DNA of 64,000 bases from Pseudogemmobacter lacusdianii (GTDB lineage: Bacteria; Pseudomonadota; Alphaproteobacteria; Rhodobacterales; Rhodobacteraceae): positions 248,001 through 312,000 of the forward strand of contig NZ_JAVDBT010000001.1 in NCBI RefSeq assembly GCF_030848395.1, written 5' to 3'. Of the stretch, positions 26,368-38,621 are shown one piece after another (position 1 is the first letter of the stretch; each line of letters opens with the position of its first letter). A model generated the notes under the pieces. It was not told where the DNA came from and searched no databases. It was given only the letters and a program-made list of their open reading frames with translations. The position numbers and the translations under genes are program-made.

Positions 26368-26598
26368 ATGGTAAAACCGAAACTCAACCGCGACTTGGGC
26401 CGCGCCCCCGATGATGCCGAATGGGCCCTGCATGAGGCGCGCAGCCTCACGGGTCTCACTTGGGCCGTCCTCACCACCGGCATCCACTGCCGCGACGGCT
26501 GCCCGGCAAAGCCGCTGCAACGAAACGTAAGGATCTTTCCCAGCCCCGCCGAGGCGCAAGCCACCGGTTACCGCCCCTGCAAACGCTGTGGCGGCTAA
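26368..26598 (+). CDS. Stand-alone Ada-type zinc-binding (methyl-phosphotriester acceptor-like) domain
   Basis: 76 residues from the ATG at 26368, with AAGGAGG at 26357-26363. It matches only the N-terminal zinc domain of E. coli Ada: TTGIHCRDGC supplies two cysteines and YRPCKRCGG the other two, all four in the positions that bind zinc in Ada. The AraC-like and O6-methylguanine transferase domains are absent, and the frame ends right after the CxxC. It could accept methyl groups from phosphotriesters or simply bind DNA/metal; function not established. Confidence 0.75.
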   Translation: MVKPKLNRDLGRAPDDAEWALHEARSLTGLTWAVLTTGIHCRDGCPAKPLQRNVRIFPSPAEAQATGYRPCKRCGG

Positions 26599-26617
26599 CA
26601 AGCCTTCATCCCTCATT

Positions 26618-26668
26618 CAGAACCTAAATATCCTCAGCGACTGTGGGGGCAGAATGCCCCCGCCGGTG
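26618..26668. repeat. Dispersed intergenic repeat, partial copy
   Basis: TAAATATCCTCAG followed by a GGGGGCAGAATGCCCCC hairpin, matching the right-hand part of the other copies of the family. Lies between the Ada-like gene and hisH, which converge. Confidence 0.6.
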
Positions 26669-26677
26669 CCGAAAACC

Positions 26678-27319
26678 TTACGGCTTCCACTTCAAGAAGT
26701 TAGAAATCAGCCGCAAACCAAGACCTTGGCTCTTTTCCGGGTGGAACTGCGTGCCCACCATCGTGTCGCGCCCGACAATCGCCGTGATCGGCCCGGCGTA
26801 ATCGGCATGGGCCAGCAGATGGGCGGGGTTCTCTACCAAGAAGTGGTAGGAATGCACGAAATAGGCGTGATCGCCGGTCTTCAGCCCGTCCAGCACCGGA
26901 TGCGGCTGATCGATCACCAGATCGTTCCAGCCCATATGCGGCACCTTCAGGCTTGGGTCCGAGGGGGCAATCCGCACCACCTCGCCACCGATCCAATCAA
27001 AACCGGCGGTATCCTCATATTCCCGGCCCCATGAGGCCAGCATCTGCATGCCCACGCAAATGCCAAGGAAGGGGCGACCCTTTTGGGTGACCGCCTCATC
27101 AATCGCCTCAAAAAGACCGCCGTAAGCGCCCAAGGCCTTGCGGCAGGCCGGAAAGGCGCCGTCTCCCGGCAGGACAATCCGGTCCGCCCGCGCCACATCC
27201 TCGGGGCGCGAAGTGACCAGAACCTCGCCAGCATCGCCCTCTAAGGCCATCCGCTGAAAGGCTTTTTCGGCCGAGTGCAGATTGCCCGAATCGTAATCAA
27301 CCAGAACAGTAAGGCTCAC
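26678..27319 (-). CDS. hisH: Imidazole glycerol phosphate synthase, glutamine amidotransferase subunit
   Basis: 213 residues, class I amidotransferase. The nucleophilic cysteine is in [11 protein letters not shown], and the His/Glu pair in [25 protein letters not shown] is the typical N-terminus. Supplies ammonia to HisF. ATG overlaps the hisB stop by 4 bases. Confidence 0.97.
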   Translation of the reverse strand: MSLTVLVDYDSGNLHSAEKAFQRMALEGDAGEVLVTSRPEDVARADRIVLPGDGAFPACRKALGAYGGLFEAIDEAVTQKGRPFLGICVGMQMLASWGREYEDTAGFDWIGGEVVRIAPSDPSLKVPHMGWNDLVIDQPHPVLDGLKTGDHAYFVHSYHFLVENPAHLLAHADYAGPITAIVGRDTMVGTQFHPEKSQGLGLRLISNFLKWKP

Positions 27320-27903
27320 AATGCACCTTTCGTGCTGGGCAGCACGCCTGCCATCCGCGGATCAGGCTCTACCGCCTCACGCAAGGCGCGGGCGACGGCT
27401 TTGAAGCAGGCCTCGGCGATGTGGTGGCTGTTGAAGCCATGGATCAGATCGACATGCAAAGTGATGCCGCCGTGGGTGGAGAGCGCTTGGAAGAACTCAC
27501 GCACAAGCTCGGTGTCGAAAGTGCCAATCTTCTGCGTCGGGAAGGGCAGGTTCCAGATCAGGAAGGGCCGCGCCGAGAGATCCAGCGCGCAAGCCACCTG
27601 CGCATCATCCATCGCCAGCCGGAAATGGCCATAGCGCCGGATACCTGCCTTGTTTCCCAAGGCCTTGGTCAAAGCCTGACCCAAAGCGATGCCGACATCT
27701 TCGACCGTGTGGTGGTCGTCGATGTGCAAATCCCCCTTCGCCCGCACCGTGATATCGATCAGGCTATGGCGGGCCAGCTGGTCCAGCATATGGTCGAAGA
27801 AGCCAACCCCGGTTTGGTTGTCATAAGCGCCGCTGCCATCCAGATTGACCGCAACAGTGATCGCGGTCTCGGCGGTGTTTCGGCTGATTTCGACCTTGCG
27901 CAT
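27316..27903 (-). CDS. hisB: Imidazoleglycerol-phosphate dehydratase
   Basis: 195 residues from the ATG at 27903 ([14 protein letters not shown]). Mn-binding motifs [11 protein letters not shown] and the C-terminal [14 protein letters not shown]-type motif are both present. Monofunctional dehydratase, without the phosphatase domain seen in E. coli HisB. First gene of the his cluster here. Confidence 0.97.
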   Translation of the reverse strand: MRKVEISRNTAETAITVAVNLDGSGAYDNQTGVGFFDHMLDQLARHSLIDITVRAKGDLHIDDHHTVEDVGIALGQALTKALGNKAGIRRYGHFRLAMDDAQVACALDLSARPFLIWNLPFPTQKIGTFDTELVREFFQALSTHGGITLHVDLIHGFNSHHIAEACFKAVARALREAVEPDPRMAGVLPSTKGAL

Positions 27904-28010
27904 GGGATGCTCCGTCGCGGTTCTCAAACAAGGGGAAGGGCGCGACCAAGGCGCCCCTTAGGCGGCTGGTAAACCCTTGGGCCTTATCCGGCAAGGGTTT
28001 GAAACGACGA

Positions 28011-28034
28011 AGGGCGCCCCGAAAGGCGCCCTTT
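28011..28034 (-). terminator. Terminator of tRNA-Gly copy 1
   Basis: AGGGCGCC and GGCGCCCT arms around CCGAAA lie 7 bases beyond the tRNA 3' end. T-tract is weak on the minus strand. Confidence 0.6.
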
Positions 28035-28040
28035 TCGATT

Positions 28041-28115
28041 TGGAGCGGGCGATGAGATTCGAACTCACGACCCTAACCTTGGCAAGGTTATGCTCTACCC
28101 CTGAGCTACGCCCGC
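28041..28115 (-). tRNA. tRNA-Gly (GCC), copy 1
   Basis: Minus strand: acceptor GCGGGCG/CGCCCGC, D-arm GCTCAGGGGTAGAGC, anticodon stem AACCT/AGGTT around TTGCCAA (anticodon GCC), T-arm with GTTCGAATC, and encoded CCA. 75 bases, identical to copy 2. Confidence 0.97.
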
Positions 28116-28354
28116 ACTCCGTAAGCGGGGATTTAGCCGATGCTTTCGGGGGGCGCAAGGGCGGAAAACAGATTTCTTGCAGAGTTTTTTCGCCTGAAAG
28201 GAGAGTAGGCCAATTTCCGGGGTTTCGCAGGTAGGGAAGGGGCAGCGCCGAGGGCAAAGCGGTCGCGGAGTGCGGCGGGAAAACGTAAAACCGTCGGGGG
28301 CGGGGCTGCTTCAGGCCTCGAAAGCCTTGCGCCAAACCGGCAGCCTGAAATGAC

Positions 28355-28382
28355 AAAAGGCGATCCCGAAGGATCGCCTTTT
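28355..28382 (-). terminator. Terminator of tRNA-Gly copy 2
   Basis: Perfect 12-bp stem (AAAAGGCGATCC / GGATCGCCTTTT) with CGAA loop. The minus strand continues with TTTTGTCATTTC. Confidence 0.8.
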
Positions 28383-28396
28383 CGTTTTGGTCCATT

Positions 28397-28471
28397 TGGA
28401 GCGGGCGATGAGATTCGAACTCACGACCCTAACCTTGGCAAGGTTATGCTCTACCCCTGAGCTACGCCCGC
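28397..28471 (-). tRNA. tRNA-Gly (GCC), copy 2
   Basis: Same 75-base sequence as the copy 356 bases to the left, including anticodon GCC and encoded CCA. Flanks differ apart from a few bases, and each copy has its own terminator. Confidence 0.97.
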
Positions 28472-28653
28472 ACCGTCTGGACTGGCGCTGATCTAGTCGG
28501 CGGCACGGGCCTCCGCAAGGGGAAAAATCACGCGGCGAAGAAGTTTTTTTGACAGGGTGCGAAAACCTTAAGGAAATCGCGGTTATTTTCTTTCTGCCGT
28601 CGCATCAAAGGCTTGCAAGAAGCGCCTCGGCACAAGCCTTGCCCGTGCGTCAT

Positions 28654-28682
28654 GCAAAAGGCGGCCCCTTCGGGCCGCCTTC
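28654..28682 (-). terminator. Terminator of pyruvate carboxylase gene
   Basis: AAGGCGGCCC (28658-28667) and GGGCCGCCTT (28672-28681) form a perfect stem with a CTTC loop, followed on the minus strand by TTTTGC. It lies 58 bases after the pyc stop. Confidence 0.8.
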
Positions 28683-28739
28683 GCGCGAAGATTCTCTCTA
28701 AATTCAGCGACAGATTCTTTGCTCTGCCGCCTTAGAAAA

Positions 28740-31700
28740 TCACTCCAACTCGATCAAAAGATCCTTGGCCTCGATCTGGGCGCCAGCGGTGACATGCACG
28801 GCTTTCACCGTGGCCTCACGGTCGGCATGCAGCCCGGTCTCCATCTTCATCGCCTCGATGGTCAGCAACAGATCCCCGGCCCGCACCTTTGCCCCGACCG
28901 CCACAGCAACCGAAGCCACCGCCCCCGGCATCGGCGCGCCGATGTGCTGCGGGTTGCCCTCGACCGCTTTGGGGCGCGCGGCGGTTTTGGCCTTCACCGC
29001 CCGGTTCGGCACTCGGATGACCCGAGGCTGACCGTTCAGCTCGAAGAACACCTTCACCTCGCCATCTTCCGTGGTCTCGCCCACGGTTTGCAGACGGATC
29101 TCCAGCGTCTTGCCCGAGGCGATCTCGGCGGTGATCTCCTCGCCGGGTTCCATGCCGTAAAAGAAGGTCCGCGTCGGCAGGGTGCGCACCGGGCCATAGG
29201 TCTTGTGGCGGCCCATGTAGTCAAGGAAGACCTTGGGATACATGAGGTATCCGTTCAGATCCTCATCATCGATCGCCAGCCCGTCGAGTTCGGCCGAAAG
29301 CTTGGCGCGCGTCGCCTCCAGATCGACCGGCGGCAGCGATTTGCCCGGACGCTCGGTCAAAGGCGCTTCGCCCTTCAGCACCTTTTGCAAGATGCCCTGC
29401 GGCCAGCCGCCATGCGGTTGGCCGAGATTGCCCTTCAGCATATCGGCCACCGAATCCGGGAAAGCCACATCCACCGACGGGTCTTCCACCTGCGCCCGGC
29501 TCAGCCCCTGCGCCACCATCATCAGCGCCATATCGCCGACCACTTTCGACGAGGGCGTCACCTTCACGATATCGCCAAACATCTGGTTGGCATCGGCATA
29601 GGCCTGCGCCACCTCTTGCCAGCGCTCCTCCAGCCCCAAGCTGCGCGCCTGCGCCTTCAGGTTGGTGAATTGGCCGCCGGGCATTTCATGCAAGTAAACT
29701 TCCGAGGCAGGCGAGGGCAGGCCCGATTCAAAGGCCGCATATTCATTCCGCACGCCTTCCCAATAGCTTGAGATCTCGCGGATCGAAGCCATATCAAGCC
29801 CGGTGTCGCGCTCGGTATGCCGCAAGGCTTCCACGATCGAGCCCAAGCAGGGCTGCGAGGTGCCGCCCGAAAACGCATCCATCGCCGCATCGACCGCATC
29901 CACCCCGGCATCGCAAGCCGCCAAGATCGTCGCCGCCGCCGCCCCCGAGGTGTCATGGGTGTGGAAGTGGATCGGCAGGCCAACCTCTTGCTTCAGCGCC
30001 TTCACCAGCACCCGCGCCGCACCGGGCTTCATCAGCCCGGCCATATCCTTCAGGCCCAAGACATGCGCGCCCGCCGCCTTCAGCTCTTGTGCGCGGTCGA
30101 GGTAATATTTCAGATCATATTTGGCCCGCTCAGGGTTCAGAAGGTCGCCGGTGTAGCAGATCGTGCCTTCGCAGAGCTTGCCCGCCTCGATCACCGCATC
30201 CATCGCCACCCGCATATTCTCGACCCAGTTGAGCGAATCGAAGACGCGGAACACATCGACCCCGGTCTCGGCGGCCTGTTTGACGAAAGATTGCACCACA
30301 TTGTCGGGATAATTCGTATAGCCGACCCCGTTCGAGGCGCGCAGCAGCATCTGCGTCATCACATTGGGCATCGCCGCGCGCAGATCACGCAAGCGCTGCC
30401 ATGGGCATTCTTGCAAGAAGCGGTAAGCCACATCGAAGGTCGCGCCACCCCAGCATTCGACCGAGAAAAGCTGCGGCAGGTTCGCCGCATAGGCCGGGGC
30501 CACCTTGATCATATCGATCGAGCGCATCCGGGTCGCCAGCAGCGACTGGTGGCCATCGCGCATGGTTGTGTCGGTGATCAGCACCTTTTTCTGCTGACGC
30601 ATCCAATCTGCCACCGCTTGCGGGCCCTTTTGCTCCAGCAAATTGCGGGTGCCCATCGCAGGCTCGGCCTTGGGGCGCGGCGCTTTCGGCGCGCGGGCCT
30701 CGGCCGGGGGCTTTACGCGGCCCGCCGTCTCAGGATGCCCGTTCACCGTGATATCTGCGATATAAATCAACAGCTTCGTCGCCCGGTCGCGGCGCTTTTT
30801 GAACTGGAACAGCTCGGGCGTGGTGTCGATGAATTTGGTCGTATAGCTGTCATCAAGAAAGGTCGGGTGCTTCAAGAGGTTGATGACAAACTCGATATTC
30901 GTGGCCACGCCGCGAATGCGGAACTCGCGCAAGGCCCGGTCCATCCGAGAGATCGCCTTCTCCGGCGTCTGCGCATGGGCGGTGACCTTCACCAAGAGCG
31001 AATCGTAATAGCGCGTGATCACACCGCCCGCATAAGCGGTGCCGCCATCCAGCCGGATGCCATTGCCGGTGGCCGAGCGATAGGCCGACAAGCGCCCGTA
31101 ATCGGGGATGAAATTGTTCAGCGGGTCTTCGGTGGTGACGCGGCACTGCAAGGCATGGCCGTTCAGCTTCACATCGGCTTGCGAGGCCACACCGGTCGCC
31201 TCGGGCAAAGATTTGCCCTCTTCGATCAGGATCTGCGCCTGCACGATATCGATCCCGGTCACCTCTTCGGTGACGGTATGCTCGACCTGCACGCGGGGGT
31301 TCACTTCGATGAAGTAGAACTTGCCCTCATCCATATCCATCAAGAATTCGACCGTGCCGGCGCATTCGTAATTCACATGGGCGCAGATCCGCCGCGCCAT
31401 CTCGCAAACTTCTTCGCGCTGGGCTTGGGAGAGGTAGGGGGCAGGGGCGCGCTCGACGACCTTTTGGTTGCGCCGCTGCACGGTGCAGTCGCGCTCCCAC
31501 AGATGCCAGACATTGCCTTCGCGGTCGCCAAGGATCTGCACCTCGACATGTCGCGCGCGCAGAATCATCTTCTCCAGATAACCCTCGCCATTGCCGAAAG
31601 CCGCCTCGGCCTCACGCCGGCCTTCACGGACTTTCGCCTCCAGCTCATCCTCGGACAGGATCGGCCGCATCCCGCGCCCGCCACCGCCCCATGAGGCTTT

Positions 31701-32180
31701 CAGCATCAAAGGATAGCCGACCTCTTTGGCTTGACGCTTGATCAGCGCCATATCCTCGCCCAAGACCTCGGTCGCCGGAATGACCGGCACCCCGGCCTCC
31801 ATCGCCACCCGCCGCGCGCTGGCCTTGTCGCCAAGCGCGCGCATCGTCTCGGCCCGAGGCCCGATGAAAGTGATCCCCGCTGCGTCGCAAGCCTCAACAA
31901 AATCAGGATTTTCCGACAAAAGCCCATAGCCCGGGTGGATCGCATCTGCCCCGGACATCCGCGCCACCCGAATGATCTCGGGGATCGAGAGATAGGCGCC
32001 CACCGGAGACATGCCCTCACCGATCCGGTAAGCCTCATCGGCCTTAAAACGGTGCAAGCTCAGCTTGTCTTCCTCGGCGTAGACGGCGACGGTTTTCTTG
32101 CCCATCTCATTGGCAGCCCGCATGACGCGGATGGCGATCTCGCCGCGATTGGCAACGAGGATTTTTTTGAAGTCGGGCAT
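28740..32180 (-). CDS. pyc: Pyruvate carboxylase
   Basis: 1146 residues, the single-chain alpha4 form. Domains in order: biotin carboxylase (about 1-450; KILVANRGEIAIRVMRAANE, ATP-grasp GGGGRGM), carboxyltransferase (about 530-800; TDTTMRDGHQSLLATRMRS, metal-binding HFHTHDTSG, KDMAGL), PYC-associated allosteric region, and a C-terminal biotinyl domain with the biotin lysine in EAMKME. Converts pyruvate and bicarbonate to oxaloacetate using ATP, replenishing the TCA cycle. Monocistronic, with its own terminator. Confidence 0.98.
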   Translation of the reverse strand: MPDFKKILVANRGEIAIRVMRAANEMGKKTVAVYAEEDKLSLHRFKADEAYRIGEGMSPVGAYLSIPEIIRVARMSGADAIHPGYGLLSENPDFVEACDAAGITFIGPRAETMRALGDKASARRVAMEAGVPVIPATEVLGEDMALIKRQAKEVGYPLMLKASWGGGGRGMRPILSEDELEAKVREGRREAEAAFGNGEGYLEKMILRARHVEVQILGDREGNVWHLWERDCTVQRRNQKVVERAPAPYLSQAQREEVCEMARRICAHVNYECAGTVEFLMDMDEGKFYFIEVNPRVQVEHTVTEEVTGIDIVQAQILIEEGKSLPEATGVASQADVKLNGHALQCRVTTEDPLNNFIPDYGRLSAYRSATGNGIRLDGGTAYAGGVITRYYDSLLVKVTAHAQTPEKAISRMDRALREFRIRGVATNIEFVINLLKHPTFLDDSYTTKFIDTTPELFQFKKRRDRATKLLIYIADITVNGHPETAGRVKPPAEARAPKAPRPKAEPAMGTRNLLEQKGPQAVADWMRQQKKVLITDTTMRDGHQSLLATRMRSIDMIKVAPAYAANLPQLFSVECWGGATFDVAYRFLQECPWQRLRDLRAAMPNVMTQMLLRASNGVGYTNYPDNVVQSFVKQAAETGVDVFRVFDSLNWVENMRVAMDAVIEAGKLCEGTICYTGDLLNPERAKYDLKYYLDRAQELKAAGAHVLGLKDMAGLMKPGAARVLVKALKQEVGLPIHFHTHDTSGAAAATILAACDAGVDAVDAAMDAFSGGTSQPCLGSIVEALRHTERDTGLDMASIREISSYWEGVRNEYAAFESGLPSPASEVYLHEMPGGQFTNLKAQARSLGLEERWQEVAQAYADANQMFGDIVKVTPSSKVVGDMALMMVAQGLSRAQVEDPSVDVAFPDSVADMLKGNLGQPHGGWPQGILQKVLKGEAPLTERPGKSLPPVDLEATRAKLSAELDGLAIDDEDLNGYLMYPKVFLDYMGRHKTYGPVRTLPTRTFFYGMEPGEEITAEIASGKTLEIRLQTVGETTEDGEVKVFFELNGQPRVIRVPNRAVKAKTAARPKAVEGNPQHIGAPMPGAVASVAVAVGAKVRAGDLLLTIEAMKMETGLHADREATVKAVHVTAGAQIEAKDLLIELE

Positions 32181-32297
32181 AAGCGCGGGGTCTCCCGAGG
32201 ATAGGTTACATTACGTCACTCTATGGATGCTGCAGTGCAGCGCAAGGGCGGCCTGCGACAAAATCGCAGGCTTTTGCGCCATTGCGGAAAGGGGGCA

Positions 32298-33824
32298 TTA
32301 TTCGCCCTTCGGCACGTTGCGATTGGTCAGCGGAACTTCTTTCAGCACCAAGGTCAGCACCAGCCCAATCAGCACCAAGGCAAGGCTGATCCAAAAGACC
32401 GGATGCAACGCGTTTGACACCGCTTGGCCGATCATCGCGCGGTCTGCTTCGTCCAATCCGGCCATCATTTGCGGCCCCAACTCGGCCACATGCACCGCCC
32501 CCGATCCGGCGGCGCCAAGCGAGGCCGACATCCCAGCCGCAAAGATTGCACCAAAGGCCGCAACCGAGACAGAGCCGCCGATCTGGCGAAACATCAGCCC
32601 GGCGGCGGTGGCGGTGCCGATCTGCGCGCGCGGCACGGTGTTTTGCACCGCCGTGGTGATCACCGGGAAAATCGTGCCCATCCCAGCGCCAATCGCCATC
32701 AGGGCAGCCCATAAAAGCGGTGCCGGCATCGCAGGATCCAACTGCGTCAGCACCGCCATGCCAAAGCTCGCGATCACAAGGCCCACCTGAGGCAAAATCC
32801 GGTAACGCCCGGTCCGCGCCATGTATCGCCCTGAAAGTGTTGAGGCGATCAGGATGCCAAAGGTCAGCGGGATCATCTCCCAGCCCGATTGTGTGGGCGA
32901 GGCGCCGCGCGCGATTTGCAGCCAGACCGGGATGAAGGTCACGGTGCCGAACATCATCGCCCCCGCCACAAAGCCAATGCCCGAGGTGACGTTGAACACA
33001 TTGCCGCGAAACAGGCTTAGGGGCAGCACCGGCTCGGCCGCGCGGGTCTCGACCCAAAGGAAGGCCAAAAGCCCCAGCACCGCCAAAGCCAACAAGCTCA
33101 GCGCCGCCGGGCCGTCCCAAGCGATGCTGCGCCCGCCCAGCGAGGTGACAAGGATCAGTGATCCCAAAGTCAGCGTCAGCAGGGCCGCCCCCGCATAGTC
33201 GATCTTATGCGCGACCCGCACCGCCGGGGCGTGAAAGCCCCAAATGAACCCTGCCAAAGCCGCAATCCCGATCGGCAGGTTGATGAAGAAAATCCAGTGC
33301 CAACTGGCCACTTCGACAAACCAGCCGCCCAACAAGGGCCCGATCACCGAAGAGACGCCAAAGACCCCAGCAAAGACGCCTTGGATCTTGCCGCGCTCCT
33401 CGGGCGGCAGCACATCGGCAATGATCGACAGCGCCAGCACGAACAACCCGCCGCCGCCCAAACCTTGAATCGCGCGGGCGGTGATCAAAAAGCCCATGCT
33501 CTGCGCCACGCCGCAAAGCACCGATCCCAGAAGGAAAATCGTGACCGAGATGATCACCATCTTCCGCCGGCCATAAAGATCGCCCAGCTTGCCATAAAGC
33601 GGCGCCACCACGGTCGAGGCCAGAATATAGGCCGTCACCACCCAACTGAGATGATCGAGCCCGCCCAGATCAGCGACAATCGTCGGCAAGGCGGTCGAGA
33701 CGATGGTCTGGTCCAGCGCCGCCAGCAGCAACAGCACCGCGACCGAGGCAATCACCAACCGCACGGATGAGGCACCTTGCTCCACAGCCGTACGCGGCGC
33801 TGGGCTTTGGGGGTCAACAGTCAT
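32298..33824 (-). CDS. MFS multidrug exporter, DHA2 (14-TMS) family
   Basis: 508 residues with about 14 hydrophobic segments. Motif A is [13 protein letters not shown] between helices 2 and 3, and the [18 protein letters not shown] of helix 1 is the signature of the EmrB/QacA (DHA2) group. It is an inner-membrane proton-driven drug antiporter by family. No EmrA-type adaptor or TetR regulator is adjacent, so substrate and control are unknown. Divergent from uvrD. Confidence 0.92.
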   Translation of the reverse strand: MTVDPQSPAPRTAVEQGASSVRLVIASVAVLLLLAALDQTIVSTALPTIVADLGGLDHLSWVVTAYILASTVVAPLYGKLGDLYGRRKMVIISVTIFLLGSVLCGVAQSMGFLITARAIQGLGGGGLFVLALSIIADVLPPEERGKIQGVFAGVFGVSSVIGPLLGGWFVEVASWHWIFFINLPIGIAALAGFIWGFHAPAVRVAHKIDYAGAALLTLTLGSLILVTSLGGRSIAWDGPAALSLLALAVLGLLAFLWVETRAAEPVLPLSLFRGNVFNVTSGIGFVAGAMMFGTVTFIPVWLQIARGASPTQSGWEMIPLTFGILIASTLSGRYMARTGRYRILPQVGLVIASFGMAVLTQLDPAMPAPLLWAALMAIGAGMGTIFPVITTAVQNTVPRAQIGTATAAGLMFRQIGGSVSVAAFGAIFAAGMSASLGAAGSGAVHVAELGPQMMAGLDEADRAMIGQAVSNALHPVFWISLALVLIGLVLTLVLKEVPLTNRNVPKGE

Positions 33825-34094
33825 CGAACACCATCTGAAACAAAATAAGCGGAAGGGGAGGGATGCGGCGTCGGCACAGAGAAAGGGCAGATCCTGTCAT
33901 GAAATCTATTTGCCCCCTGCGACGGCATGTCAATTGCGCGCCCTCGGCTCGGCGTCTTGCAACCGCCCAGGTAACGCGCCGGAGCGATGCTGGGTTGCAG
34001 GGGCCTTACCGCCGCGCAGAGAAAGCCGCATCGCTTGGTGAACAATCCAAGAACGGTGCTTTCCCTTGGCCCAAAGCCTCGCTATCTTCACGCT

Positions 34095-36944
<2,850 letters not shown>

Positions 36945-36948
36945 GGAA

Positions 36949-37090
36949 ATAGCGCGGCTATCGCCGCAAGATGATCTCTCGCCTCTGCGCCTGCGGCGCA
37001 ACCGGCGAGGGGAGGCCTCCGGCGGGGATATTTAGAGTTCTGAAAGAAGTTAAAGAATTCTGAATGTCCTCGGCGGGGCGAAGCGCCTCC
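36949..37090. repeat. Dispersed intergenic repeat, copy 2
   Basis: GCGCGGCTATCGCCGCAAG, CTCGCCTCTGCGCCTGCGGC, GGCCTCCGGCGGGGATATTT and a TTCTGAAAGAA stretch, then TCCTCGGCGGGG. Nearly the same as the copy at 51245. Lies between the convergent uvrD and benE genes. Confidence 0.85.
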
Positions 37091-37097
37091 GGCTTTT

Positions 37098-38243
37098 CTA
37101 TGGTTTGGGCCGCGTGCGCTCAAGGAGTTGGAAGGCGACCCCCAAGACCAAGCCCCAGAAGGCCGCGCCGATGCCAAGGAACGGTACGCCCGCCGTGGTG
37201 ACGGCCAGCGTCAGCACGGCGGCGAAGCGTTGCTCGGGCTTGGCCATGGCGGTGGCAAGCGCTCCGGTCAAAGCTCCGAGGAGGGCCAGGGCGACCAAGG
37301 CCATCATGACCTGGGGGGGCAGGGCGCCAAGCAGCGTCAGGAGCAGCGGCGAGAAAAGGCCCAAGAGCACCCAGAAGCCGGCATAGGCGAGGCCCACTTT
37401 CCAGCGCTGGCTCCGATCAGGATGAACATCATCGCCCATGCAGATTGCCGCCGTGATCGCCGCCATGCTGGTCGTATGGGCCCCAAAGAACGCCGAAAGC
37501 GTCGAGACCAGCCCCGTCACCCCCAAAGCGCTGCGCACCGGCGGCTCAAACCCGGCGGCGCGCATGGTGGCAAAGCCGGGCAGGTTCTGGCTGGCCATCG
37601 TGACAAGATAAAGCGGGATCGCAAGGCCGATGACGCTGCTCAGTTCAAAGGCGGGAGAGATCAGCACCAGTTGCGGCAGCGATAGGCTCAGCGCAGGCAT
37701 CTGACTGCCGCTGGCAAAGGCCAGCGCCACGCCTGCCACAAGGGCCACGATCACGGCAAAGGCGGGGCTTTTTAGCCGCACCAGTGCAAAGACCAGCAGC
37801 ATCGGCAGCACCAAAAGCGGCGCGGTCTCGGCCGCCACCGCGCCTTGCAGCACGAAGGGCAAAAGCACCCCCGCCAGCATTCCGCCCGAAATCCCATCCG
37901 GGATCATCGCCACCGCGCGGCCCAAGGGGCGCAAGAGCCCGGTCAAAGCGATCAGCACGCCGGTCAGCACGAAGGCTCCGACCGCGATCTCAAGGCTCAG
38001 CCCTTGGGTTGCGGCCACCAAAGCCGTGCCGGGTGTCGACCAAGCCAACACCACCGGCACCCGGTGCCAAAAGGAAAGCAGCGCTCCGCCGACCGCCTTG
38101 GCCAAGCAGACTGCCAAAAGCCAGCTTGCGGTTTGTTCCGCCGTCGCGCCCACCGCAGCGGCGGCGGCCAGCACCAGGGCGATGGTTGAGCCATAGCCCA
38201 CCAATGCCGCCACGAAGGCGGCTGTAATCACGGATGCTCGCAT
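37098..38243 (-). CDS. benE: Benzoate/H+ symporter family protein
   Basis: 381 residues from the ATG at 38243 (RASVITAAFVAALVGYGSTIALVLAA begins the first helix). About 11-12 membrane helices. LAWSTPGTALVA, PDGISGGMLAGVLLPFVLQG and GLVSTLSAFFGAHTTSMAAITAAICMG match the BenE family of proton-coupled aromatic acid transporters. No benzoate-catabolism genes are nearby, so substrate is by family only. Confidence 0.88.
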   Translation of the reverse strand: MRASVITAAFVAALVGYGSTIALVLAAAAAVGATAEQTASWLLAVCLAKAVGGALLSFWHRVPVVLAWSTPGTALVAATQGLSLEIAVGAFVLTGVLIALTGLLRPLGRAVAMIPDGISGGMLAGVLLPFVLQGAVAAETAPLLVLPMLLVFALVRLKSPAFAVIVALVAGVALAFASGSQMPALSLSLPQLVLISPAFELSSVIGLAIPLYLVTMASQNLPGFATMRAAGFEPPVRSALGVTGLVSTLSAFFGAHTTSMAAITAAICMGDDVHPDRSQRWKVGLAYAGFWVLLGLFSPLLLTLLGALPPQVMMALVALALLGALTGALATAMAKPEQRFAAVLTLAVTTAGVPFLGIGAAFWGLVLGVAFQLLERTRPKP

Positions 38244-38318
38244 GGCCCCTCCATCAGCGCTCCTCCGTCGGCGCAAATCGCGCAAACTATTACGGGCGGT
38301 CGGGAAAAAAGGAAGGGG

Positions 38319-38398
38319 CGACGGTGCCTTGAGGGAGGAGGGAGGGCACCGCCGCTGGTTCCGCCAGCCGCAGGGAGGAGGAGCGGCCTACGAAAATC
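38319..38398 (-). ncRNA. CcsR-like sRNA unit 4 (two CCUCCUCCC-loop hairpins)
   Basis: Minus strand: AGGCCGC-TCCTCCTCCC loop with pairing GCGGCTG side, then GGTGCC/GGCACC stem holding CTCCCTCCTCCCTC. The 80-base unit is nearly identical to unit 3. It is followed by TTCCTTTTTTCCC (plus 38301-38315), a plausible transcript end for the array. Confidence 0.78.
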
Positions 38399-38428
38399 TC
38401 GGGCAGGGAAGGGCCCGATGTTGAAGCG

Positions 38429-38508
38429 CGACGGTGCCTTGAGGGAGGAGGGAGGGCACCGCCGCTGGTTCCGCAGGCCAAAGGGAGGAGGAGCGGCCTA
38501 CGAAAATC
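38429..38508 (-). ncRNA. CcsR-like sRNA unit 3 (two CCUCCUCCC-loop hairpins)
   Basis: First hairpin AGGCC/GGCCT with CTCCTCCTCCC loop, second GGTGCC/GGCACC with CTCCCTCCTCCC loop. Differs from unit 4 at only a few positions in the first stem, with a compensating change typical of maintained pairing. Confidence 0.78.
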
Positions 38509-38535
38509 GTCTGGGACCGACCGGTCCCGAAAAGA

Positions 38536-38620
38536 GCGCGGCGGCACCCCAGGGGAGGAGCGGGGGCCGCCGCTTCGTCCAGTGACCTCGGGGAGGAGGA
38601 GGTGAGGTCACCGAAGCTAG
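38536..38620 (-). ncRNA. CcsR-like sRNA unit 2 (two CCUCCUCCC-loop hairpins)
   Basis: First hairpin TGACCTC/GAGGTCA with ACCTCCTCCTCCCC loop, second GCGGCGGC/GCCGCCGC with CGCTCCTCCCCTG loop. Stems are unrelated to those of units 1, 3 and 4, while the CCUCC loop core is kept. Confidence 0.78.
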
Positions 38621-38621
38621 A

